Shown here: in pieces, positions 1 through 5,464 of the stretch | Numbering within the stretch: position 1 is the stretch's first letter | Layout: the number at the start of each line of letters is the position of its first letter | Origin: Actinomycetes bacterium | GTDB taxonomy: Bacteria > Actinomycetota > Actinomycetes > Actinomycetales > Cellulomonadaceae | Direction: 5' to 3' | DNA length: 6,338 nucleotides | Assembly: GCA_023389545.1 (NCBI GenBank) | Contig: JAEWEI010000212.1 | Span: forward strand, 1-6,338 | Notes under the pieces: model-generated | What the model saw: only the letters and a program-made list of their open reading frames with translations | What the model was told of the DNA's origin: nothing | The model's database searches: none | Position numbers and translations under genes: made by a program

Positions 1-48
1 ACCCCGGAGTACCGCGCGGCGCTCGCGAAGGCGCGCTCCGCGGGCTGA
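1..48 (+). CDS. Possible 3' end of an upstream gene (partial)
   Basis: Frame 1 is open from the window edge to a TGA at 46-48 and reads TPEYRAALAKARSAG. The codons are GC-rich at the third position, as in the real genes of this window, and a TGA followed by about 80 bases before the next start fits a gene end. Only 15 residues are visible, so no domain or function can be assigned. In Streptomyces a helicase gene lies near the bldG-like gene, but nothing here tests that. The stretch could equally be non-coding. Confidence 0.4.
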   Translation, partial: TPEYRAALAKARSAG

Positions 49-92
49 CGGCCGCGGCGTCGCGATGCGCCGGGCTCCTGGTCTGTTTGAAT

Positions 93-122
93 GCTCCCAG
101 CAGCAGGGGCCGAACCGGGAGC
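93..122 (+). promoter_or_regulatory. Inverted repeat covering the STAS-gene ribosome binding site
   Basis: GCTCCC at 93-98 is the exact reverse complement of GGGAGC at 117-122, with an 18-base loop. The right arm contains the only plausible Shine-Dalgarno sequence (GGGAG, 117-121, five bases before ATG 127). If transcripts begin upstream of 93 the hairpin would mask the ribosome binding site. The stretch 82-92 is the least GC-rich part of the leader and could instead hold a -10 element (TTGAAT, 86-91), in which case the left arm would be mostly lost from the RNA. A 6-bp arm is short for a GC-rich genome, so regulation is only a possibility. Confidence 0.25.
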
Positions 123-126
123 GAGC

Positions 127-462
127 ATGGATGTGGGCGTGGCCAGCCGCGACGTGGGCGACCAGACGGTTGTCGAGGTCACGGGCGAGATCGACGTCTA
201 CACCGCGTCGGTGCTCCGCGAACGCCTGGCGGCGCTGGTCGACGGGGGCCGCGCGGACCTGGTGGTGGACCTCACGCCGGTGCGCTTCATGGACTCCACG
301 GGCCTGGGCGTGCTGCTCGGCGTGCTGAAGAAGGTGCGTGGCGTGGGCGGCCGCTTGCAGCTCGTGATCGACTCCGAGCGGCTGATGAAGGTCTTCCACA
401 TCACCGCGTTGACGCAGGTCTTCACCATCCACGAGACGGTGGACGCGGCGCTCGACGCGTGA
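127..462 (+). CDS. STAS-domain anti-sigma factor antagonist, BldG/RsbV type
   Basis: This is a 111-residue single-domain STAS protein. In this family the unphosphorylated form binds an RsbW-like kinase/anti-sigma factor and frees a sigma factor; phosphorylation of a conserved serine switches it off. The sequence shows the standard layout: a first strand with VVEVTGEIDVYTA (about residues 15-27), then LVVDLTPVRFMDSTGLGVLL with the phospho-acceptor Ser57 in DSTGLG, then a C-terminal helix after RLMKVFHITALTQVF. By memory it closely resembles Streptomyces BldG (about 113 residues, same serine position). ATG 127 is chosen because GGGAG at 117-121 precedes it by five bases and because its N-terminus aligns with BldG; an in-frame ATG at 91 would add a non-family extension. 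No kinase/anti-sigma partner gene is adjacent, unlike bldG in Streptomyces. The family call is very secure; orthology to BldG is likely. Confidence 0.95.
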   Translation: MDVGVASRDVGDQTVVEVTGEIDVYTASVLRERLAALVDGGRADLVVDLTPVRFMDSTGLGVLLGVLKKVRGVGGRLQLVIDSERLMKVFHITALTQVFTIHETVDAALDA

Positions 463-474
463 GCCCGCGCATTG

Positions 475-498
475 CGACGGGGCCCCGGGCGGCCGTCG
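475..498. repeat. Small stem-loop after the STAS gene
   Basis: CGACGG at 475-480 pairs with CCGTCG at 493-498. A further two pairs (CC with GG) can form inside if two G residues bulge. It lies 12 bases past the STAS stop codon and could assist termination, but the arms are short and there is no U-tract. Confidence 0.35.
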
Positions 499-516
499 TG
501 GCCGGCCCGAGGCCCA

Positions 517-553
517 CACCGGATGCGCCCGCCCCCTGCCGGGCCATCCGGTG
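517..553. terminator. Bidirectional terminator-like stem-loop between convergent genes
   Basis: CACCGGAT at 517-524 is the perfect reverse complement of ATCCGGTG at 546-553. Inside it, G525 pairs with C545 and GCCCG (527-531) pairs with CGGGC (540-544), leaving C526 as a single bulge and an 8-base loop (532-539). The result is about 14 base pairs, almost all strong. It sits 54 bases past the STAS stop and one base past the stop of the minus-strand sigma factor (TAG at 557-555), so it can serve both converging transcripts. No T-run follows on either strand, which is common for terminators in GC-rich actinobacteria. Confidence 0.7.
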
Positions 554-554
554 G

Positions 555-1094
555 CTAGCACCGCGTCACGGTCAGCACGGCGCTGTCGTCGTCCAGCTCG
601 TCGCCGGTGAGCGGCCCCAGCTGGGACTCGAGCCGCCGCATCGCGTCGCTGAGGTACCGCTTGACGGTGCCGCCGGCGAGGTCGAGCCGCGTCGCGATCT
701 CCGGCACGGTGAGGTCCTCGTAGAAGCGCAGCACCACGCAGGCCCGCTCGCGGGGTGACAGCTCGTCGAGCGCTGTCATGACGTCGAGCCGTTGCGTCGT
801 GCTGCGCTCATGCCCTGATCCGACCTCGTCGCGCGCGGTGAGGTGGCGGATCGCGGCCCATCGGCGTTTGCGGCGGAAGCCGTCGAGATAGGTGGTGAGG
901 ATGGCTTGGCGGACGTACCCCTCGATGGCGCCGGGGTCACGCAGTGCGCGGCCCCGGCTGAACGTCTTGACCAGCGCGTCCTGGACCAGGTCCTCGGCCT
1001 CGCGGGGGTCGGAGCACAGCAGGTACGCGTAGCGCGTCAATGCCGTGCCCCGGTCGCGGACGAGCGTGTCGAGGGCCTGTGCCCAGTCAGCCAT
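555..1094 (-). CDS. SigE-family RNA polymerase sigma factor (second copy, downstream)
   Basis: This is a 179-residue sigma-70 family protein of the actinobacterial SigE family, carrying only regions 2 and 4. Region 2 includes LTRYAYLLCSDPREAEDLVQ and TFSR, followed by the region 2.3/2.4 segment with YVRQAILTTYLDGFRRKRRW. Region 4 has the helix-turn-helix segment LSPRERACVVLRFYEDLT to GTVKRYLSDAMRRLE. The end is acidic (GDELDDD) and finishes AVLTVTRC. It is about 70% identical by eye to the sigma factor at 2324-2872. It is the third gene of a minus-strand unit, about 27 bases after the membrane protein gene. ATG 1094 (MADW) is preferred because it matches the start of the paralogue and places GGACGG (1107-1102) seven bases upstream; ATG 1100 would add only Met-Pro. 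The family call is firm; target promoters cannot be read from the sequence. Confidence 0.93.
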   Translation of the reverse strand: MADWAQALDTLVRDRGTALTRYAYLLCSDPREAEDLVQDALVKTFSRGRALRDPGAIEGYVRQAILTTYLDGFRRKRRWAAIRHLTARDEVGSGHERSTTQRLDVMTALDELSPRERACVVLRFYEDLTVPEIATRLDLAGGTVKRYLSDAMRRLESQLGPLTGDELDDDSAVLTVTRC

Positions 1095-1121
1095 CGGCAT
1101 GCCGTCCGAAGTCGCGGGCGG

Positions 1122-2327
1122 TCATGGGACGCGGATGGTCAGGGGCTCGGCGACGAGGGTGGCGACGCCCCCGGTGGAGACCGGCTCGGTGGGGGGCGGC
1201 TCGGCGGCGAGGATGCGGGTCACCTCGGCGTCGAGCACCGGGTAGACCGTGTACTCGCCGGGTGGCAGCGGCTGCCCGTCGCAGCCGACCGCGGCGCCCT
1301 GCCCGCGTGCGGTGGCGCCTGTGACCCCCTCGACCTCGCCGCCGATCAGGGGGGTGGATCCGCCGCCGACAGCGACGCCGTCTTGCACGAAGACGAGCCC
1401 GGCGGCGAACCCCTGGACGCTGATGTAGGCGGGCGTGGTGCTGGCGATGATGTCCAGGTCGAAGTCGACGACCTCGCCGGCGCGGAGGGCTCCCGGCAGG
1501 GCCGAGGTGAGAGAGATCTCGACGGGTTCGCCGGAGGGCGCCAGGTCGAACGTGTCTCCGCAGGTGGGGGACGTGTTCCCCACGACGGGGAACGTGATGG
1601 CGACGGGCCGGCTGACGGCGGTGATCGGGGTGGAGCCTTGGCCCTCGATGTGCAGGGTTCCGGTCTGTCGGAGCCGCAAGGAGTGCGTCCCGGCGGGGAC
1701 TGGCGTGTCCTCCCCGTCGCATGAGCGCATCGTCAGGGCGATCTTGCCGCTGGCGAGGAGTGCGCCACCGTCGGTGTTGGCGGTCATCCGGACGTAGTCG
1801 GGGGCGCCGACGGGCACCCCGATGACGCGCCCGTCGTCGGAGAGCACCACGGCCTCGGGCCGCTCCAGGGAGGTGAGCGTGACGGGTCCGTCCTCGGCGC
1901 CCGGCCGCTCGCTGACGGTGGCGCCTGCTGTCGACGCGAGCGCGAACCGCAGGCTCATCCCGGTGCGGCCTGATGTGTAGGCCCCGATGGCACGGGCGGC
2001 GAGCCGGGCGGGGCCGGCGTCGGCCCATCCGATCTCGTGAAGGGTGCGGCCGCACGCGTCTGAGGTGGTCGAGGTGGTCAGGCCCGACGTCTCTTGAGGG
2101 GCGTTCGCGGGGGGCTCCTCCAGCCCGTGCGTCGGCGGGAGGCCGAGGACGGCAATGGTGGCGGCCGCCACGGACAGCGCAGCGGTGGCGCCACGGCGCC
2201 TCGCCCGGCGCCGCCGGATCCTGGCCACCATGCCGTGCGCGCGGGCGCCGAGCAGCCCGGCGCCGTGGTCGTCGACGGGCGCCGCCTCCGCGAGCAGGCG
2301 GAGCTCACGCGCGAGGTCCCTGGTCAT
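1122..2327 (-). CDS. Single-pass membrane protein, probable anti-sigma/sensor partner of the flanking sigma factors
   Basis: The 401-residue protein starts with a short cytoplasmic part (1-46) ending in an arginine cluster (RIRRRRARRR, 36-45). One membrane helix follows (about 47-64), then a long extracytoplasmic region with a Thr/Ser/Pro-rich linker (about 65-90). That region seems to be two copies of one beta-rich domain: copy 1 has CGRT at Cys92 and CDGE at Cys203, copy 2 has CGDT at Cys256 and CDGQ at Cys349. Each CDG is followed by a Pro-Gly turn (VPAGTHSL; LPPGEYTV) and each copy ends alike (RPVAITFP; EPLTIRVP). The only cysteines are these four, so one disulfide per copy is plausible. 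The ATG overlaps the upstream sigma gene's TGA (ATGA, 2327-2324) and has AAGGAG at 2339-2334, so the start is secure. There is no zinc-binding HxxxCxxC anti-sigma motif. The anti-sigma role is inferred from topology and position; I do not recognise a named family. Confidence 0.85.
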   Translation of the reverse strand: MTRDLARELRLLAEAAPVDDHGAGLLGARAHGMVARIRRRRARRRGATAALSVAAATIAVLGLPPTHGLEEPPANAPQETSGLTTSTTSDACGRTLHEIGWADAGPARLAARAIGAYTSGRTGMSLRFALASTAGATVSERPGAEDGPVTLTSLERPEAVVLSDDGRVIGVPVGAPDYVRMTANTDGGALLASGKIALTMRSCDGEDTPVPAGTHSLRLRQTGTLHIEGQGSTPITAVSRPVAITFPVVGNTSPTCGDTFDLAPSGEPVEISLTSALPGALRAGEVVDFDLDIIASTTPAYISVQGFAAGLVFVQDGVAVGGGSTPLIGGEVEGVTGATARGQGAAVGCDGQPLPPGEYTVYPVLDAEVTRILAAEPPPTEPVSTGGVATLVAEPLTIRVP

Positions 2328-2872
2328 CTGGCGCTCCTTGCGGCGGAGACGAGCACCATGTCGTGCTCGTCGTGGGTGTCGGCGGGGATCGACCCGAGGC
2401 GCCCCTCGAGGCGGCGGACGGCGTCACTGAGGTAGCGCTTGACGGTCCCGGTGGCCAGCGAGAGCTGGCGTGCGATCTCGGGGACGGTGAGGTCCTCGTA
2501 GTAGCGGAGCACGACGCAGGCGCGCTCACGCGGGGCGAGGAGGTTGAGCGCCACCTCGATGTCGATGCGGTCCGACGACGTCTGCTCGGGCCCCAGCCGG
2601 GTCTCGGCGCGCACGGCGAGGTGGCGGATGGCCGCCCAGCGCTGCCGGCGCCGGACGCCGTCGATGTGGGTGGTGAGGATGGCCTGGCGGATGTACGCCT
2701 CGATGGACCCTGACTCCCGCAGGTCGCGGCGCCGGCTGAACGTCTTCACCAGTGCGTCCTGCACCAGGTCCTCGGCCTCGCGCGCGTCCCCGCACAGCAG
2801 GTAGGCGTACCGGGTGAGGGCGACCCCGCGCGCGCGCACGAGGTCGTCGAGCGTGCGCTCCCAGTCCGCCAT
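2324..2872 (-). CDS. SigE-family RNA polymerase sigma factor (first copy, upstream)
   Basis: The 182-residue protein has sigma region 2 (LTRYAYLLCGDAREAEDLVQ, TFSR, then YIRQAILTTHIDGVRRRQRW) and region 4 (LAPRERACVVLRYYEDLT to GTVKRYLSDAVRRLE). It lacks sigma regions 1 and 3, as expected for group 4 factors of the actinobacterial SigE family. Such factors direct RNA polymerase to small stress or envelope regulons, commonly including their own operon. The frame stays open upstream to an ATG at 3055, but ATG 2872 is clearly the start: GGAGGAG lies at 2882-2876, and the protein then begins MADW as its paralogue does. The last codons include AGG and AGA, rare here, because they also form the ribosome binding site and ATGA overlap of the next gene. 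That overlap implies translational coupling to the membrane protein. The tail after region 4 is acidic (DTHDEHD). Confidence 0.94.
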   Translation of the reverse strand: MADWERTLDDLVRARGVALTRYAYLLCGDAREAEDLVQDALVKTFSRRRDLRESGSIEAYIRQAILTTHIDGVRRRQRWAAIRHLAVRAETRLGPEQTSSDRIDIEVALNLLAPRERACVVLRYYEDLTVPEIARQLSLATGTVKRYLSDAVRRLEGRLGSIPADTHDEHDMVLVSAARSAR

Positions 2873-2875
2873 CGG

Positions 2876-2882
2876 CTCCTCC
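2876..2882 (-). promoter_or_regulatory. Ribosome binding site deciding the sigma factor start
   Basis: The minus strand reads GGAGGAG from 2882 to 2876, three to five bases before ATG 2872. This decides against the much longer open frame beginning at 3055, whose extra residues have no sigma-factor character. Confidence 0.85.
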
Positions 2883-3018
2883 GTCCCGGTCTCCGCGCGT
2901 GCGGCGCAGACCTCTGCTGTCACCCCCTTCACGAACGGCGAGCCGAAAACGTTGGGGCGCCGCATCTTGCCGGTCTGGGCCGTCCGATGGAAGTCGGGGG
3001 TTCTGTCCGGCCAGGGCG

Positions 3019-3036
3019 GATATGTCTGACTAGACT
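3019..3036. promoter_or_regulatory. Candidate promoter/operator in the divergent sigma-hppA region
   Basis: The 241-base region 2873-3113 separates divergent genes and should hold promoters for both. Its least GC-rich part is around 3019-3038. It contains TAGACT (3031-3036), which fits a TANNNT -10 element for hppA, and a short dyad GTCT-GACT-AGAC (3024-3035) that could bind a regulator. No convincing -35 hexamer lies 16-18 bases upstream on the plus strand. On the minus strand TTGCCG (3055-3050) is spaced 17 bases from TAGTCA (3032-3027), a poor match. I saw no clear group 4 sigma promoter. This is a candidate only. Confidence 0.3.
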
Positions 3037-3044
3037 TCGCGGGT

Positions 3045-3068
3045 CTGCACGGCAACGGGGCCGTGTGG
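3045..3068 (+). repeat. Stem-loop in the hppA leader
   Basis: CACGGC at 3048-3053 pairs perfectly with GCCGTG at 3060-3065 around a six-base loop, and two wobble pairs plus C3045-G3068 can extend it. It lies 34 bases before the hppA ribosome binding site. If transcription starts near 3043 it would form the very 5' end of the mRNA and could stabilise it. It has no resemblance to a riboswitch class I know. Confidence 0.35.
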
Positions 3069-3113
3069 CGATGGTGTGGTCAGGGGGGCCGCGCCTGTGC
3101 CCGGGGAGGTCGC

Positions 3114-5453
3114 ATGCTCACGCTCGGACCGACGAGCCTCACCATCGTCAGTGTCATCGCCGCCGTCGCGGTCGCCGCGTTGCTCTTCGCGGTGGTGCTT
3201 CGCCGCCAGGTGCTCGCGGCGGATGAGGGGACCGCCTCGATGCAGCGGATCGCGACGGCTGTGCAGGAGGGCGCGTCGGCGTACCTGTCACGGCAGTTCC
3301 GCACCCTGGTGCTGTTCGCGGCGGTCGTGTTCGGGTTGCTGTTCCTGTTGCCGGGGGACGCGGGCGTCAAGGTCGGCCGGTCGCTGTTCTTCCTGCTCGG
3401 CGCGGGGTTCTCCGCGGCCATCGGGTTCCTGGGGATGTGGTTGGCCACGCGCGCGAATGTGCGGGTCGCCGCGGCCGCGTCGCTGCCGGGCGGCCGTGCG
3501 GAGGGCGCGCGCATCGCGTTCCGCACCGGCGGCGTGGTGGGCATGTGCGTGGTGGGGCTCGGGCTGCTGGGCGCGGCGTCGGTGGTGCTGATCTACCGGG
3601 GCGAGGCCCCGGCGGTGCTCGAGGGCTTCGGCTTCGGCGCGGCGCTGCTCGCGATGTTCATGCGGGTGGGCGGCGGCATCTTCACCAAGGCCGCCGACGT
3701 CGGCGCTGACTTGGTCGGCAAGGTCGAGCAGGGCATCCCCGAGGACGACGCGCGCAACGCGGCGACCATCGCGGACAACGTGGGCGACAACGTCGGCGAC
3801 TGCGCCGGGATGGCTGCCGACCTGTTCGAGTCGTACGCCGTGACGCTCGTCGCGGCCCTCATCCTCGGCAAGGCGGCCTTCGGGGAGCACGGGCTCGTGT
3901 TCCCGCTGATCGTCACGGCCATCGGCGCCCTCGTTGCGGTGCTGGGCGTGCTCGTCACCCGGGTGCGCGGTGCGGAGGGCGGGCTCGCCGCGATCAACCG
4001 CGGCTTCTACACCGCCGCGCTGGCGGGCGTGCTGCTGGCCGCCGTCGCCGCGTTCGCCTACCTGCCCAGCACCTTCACGGAGCTGGTCGGCGGCACCGCG
4101 GGGCTCGAGGGGCACGTTGGCGACCCGCGCCTGATCGCCGCCGTGGCCGTGGCCATCGGCGTGCTGCTCGCGGGCGTCATCCTGTGGGTGACGGGCTACT
4201 TCACGGGCACCACCTCGAAGCCCACGCTGCACGTGGCGCGCACCTCGCTGACCGGCGCCGCCACGGTGGTGCTCTCCGGCATCGGCGTCGGCTTCGAGTC
4301 CGCCGTGTACACCGCGGGCATCATCGCCGCTGCGATCTGCGGGGTGTTCCTGCTGGCTGGCGGCTCCATCCCGCTGGCGCTGTTCCTCATCGCGCTCGCG
4401 GGCTGCGGGCTGCTCACCACCGTCGGCGTGATCGTCGCGATGGACACCTTCGGCCCCGTCAGCGACAACGCGCAGGGCATCGCGGAGATGTCCGGCGACG
4501 TCACCGACGAGGGCGCGAAGATCCTCACCGACCTGGACGCCGTCGGGAACACCACCAAGGCGGTGACCAAGGGGATCGCGATCGCCACGGCGGTGCTCGC
4601 CGCCACCGCCTTGTTTGGCGCCTACGCCGAGTCGGTGAGCCGCTCGCTGGCGGGACTCGCGCCCGTGACCTCCGACGTCGTGGCGTCGATGCTCACCTAC
4701 TCGATCATCTCGCCGATCACACTGGTCGGGGTGGTCCTGGGCGGCGCCACCGTCTTCCTGTTCTCCGGCCTGGCGATCGACGCCGTGACCCGAGCGGCGG
4801 GCGCGATCGTCTTCGAGGTGCGCCGCCAGTTCCGCGAGCACCCGGGGATCATGACGGGCGAGGTGCGGCCCGAGTACGGGCGCGTGGTGGACATCTGCAC
4901 GCGCGACTCGCTGCGGGAGCTCGCGACGCCCGGGCTGCTCGCCGCGTTCGCGCCCATCGCCGTCGGCTTCGGCCTCGGTGTGGGGCCGCTCGCCGGGTTC
5001 CTCGCCGGGGCGATCGCCACGGGTGTGCTGATGGCCGTGTTCCTGGCGAACGCGGGTGGCGCCTGGGACAACGCGAAGAAGATCGTCGAGGACGGCCACT
5101 ACGGCGGCAAGAACTCCGACGCGCACGCGGCAGTGGTCATCGGGGACACCGTGGGCGACCCGTTCAAGGACACCGCCGGCCCTGCCATCAACCCGCTGAT
5201 CAAGGTGATGAACCTGGTGGCGCTGCTCATCGCGCCGGCGATCGTAGCGATCAGCGTGGGCGACGGCGCGAACCACCCGGCGCGCATCGCCATCGCGTCC
5301 GTGGCCACCCTCATCGCCTTCGGCGCGGTGATCCTGTCCCGCCTGCGGGCCGCCCGGGTGGACCGCGAGGGGATGTTAGAGGCAGAGTCCGAGGTGACCA
5401 CGCCGGTGCCGATAGGCAGCGGAGCCCGAGTCGAAGAGAGGGTGCGGGACTGA
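3114..5453 (+). CDS. hppA: K+-independent proton-pumping membrane pyrophosphatase
   Basis: The 779-residue membrane enzyme hydrolyses cytoplasmic pyrophosphate and pumps protons across the membrane. All core motifs are present: DVGADLVGKVE (195-205), GIPEDDARN then DNVGDNVGDC (221-230), GNTTKAVTKG (478-487), WDNAKK (651-656) and GDTVGDPFKD (677-686). These carry the aspartates, asparagines and lysines that bind magnesium-pyrophosphate. Lys482 and Thr485 in GNTTKAVTKG are the known marks of the potassium-independent subfamily; potassium-dependent members, which include all sodium pumps, have Ala and usually Gly/Ala there. Hydrophobic segments run throughout, starting at residues 8-29, consistent with about 16 membrane helices. 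ATG 3114 is chosen because GGGGAGG lies at 3103-3109 and membrane segment 1 starts right after; the open frame from 3063 adds an unlikely Arg/Trp/Cys leader. The last 25 codons are enriched in rare codons, including TTA. It is followed 11 bases later by the next gene. Confidence 0.97.
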   Translation: MLTLGPTSLTIVSVIAAVAVAALLFAVVLRRQVLAADEGTASMQRIATAVQEGASAYLSRQFRTLVLFAAVVFGLLFLLPGDAGVKVGRSLFFLLGAGFSAAIGFLGMWLATRANVRVAAAASLPGGRAEGARIAFRTGGVVGMCVVGLGLLGAASVVLIYRGEAPAVLEGFGFGAALLAMFMRVGGGIFTKAADVGADLVGKVEQGIPEDDARNAATIADNVGDNVGDCAGMAADLFESYAVTLVAALILGKAAFGEHGLVFPLIVTAIGALVAVLGVLVTRVRGAEGGLAAINRGFYTAALAGVLLAAVAAFAYLPSTFTELVGGTAGLEGHVGDPRLIAAVAVAIGVLLAGVILWVTGYFTGTTSKPTLHVARTSLTGAATVVLSGIGVGFESAVYTAGIIAAAICGVFLLAGGSIPLALFLIALAGCGLLTTVGVIVAMDTFGPVSDNAQGIAEMSGDVTDEGAKILTDLDAVGNTTKAVTKGIAIATAVLAATALFGAYAESVSRSLAGLAPVTSDVVASMLTYSIISPITLVGVVLGGATVFLFSGLAIDAVTRAAGAIVFEVRRQFREHPGIMTGEVRPEYGRVVDICTRDSLRELATPGLLAAFAPIAVGFGLGVGPLAGFLAGAIATGVLMAVFLANAGGAWDNAKKIVEDGHYGGKNSDAHAAVVIGDTVGDPFKDTAGPAINPLIKVMNLVALLIAPAIVAISVGDGANHPARIAIASVATLIAFGAVILSRLRAARVDREGMLEAESEVTTPVPIGSGARVEERVRD

Positions 5454-5464
5454 GCCCCACTGCC

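Noticed and set aside
87..758. 223-residue plus-strand open frame overlapping the STAS gene and sigma factor
   Set aside because: It crosses a convergent gene boundary and a terminator-like hairpin and has shadow-frame composition; both overlapped genes are clear family members in other frames.
1087..2055. 322-residue minus-strand frame overlapping the membrane protein gene
   Set aside because: It is an Arg/His/Pro-rich shadow. The 401-residue frame has a ribosome binding site, a membrane helix and ordered cysteine motifs.
2941..2975. Short palindromes AACGTT and GGCGCC upstream of the sigma factor
   Set aside because: Six-base palindromes are expected by chance and the two show no spacing or repetition that suggests an operator.
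2873..3055. N-terminal extension of the first sigma factor from an ATG at 3055
   Set aside because: The extension lacks sigma-factor character, while GGAGGAG sits just before ATG 2872 and the paralogue begins at the same MADW.
3288..5276. 662-residue open frame on the minus strand opposite hppA
   Set aside because: It is rich in Arg, His, Gly, Asp and Glu with no recognisable fold, as expected for the antisense of a GC-rich gene with third-position G/C. The plus-strand protein has all its family motifs.
4184..5464. Long upstream extension of the EEP frame through the hppA gene
   Set aside because: The upstream part is low-complexity Arg/Gly/His sequence in a shifted frame of hppA. The EEP fold begins only at the Met at 5465.
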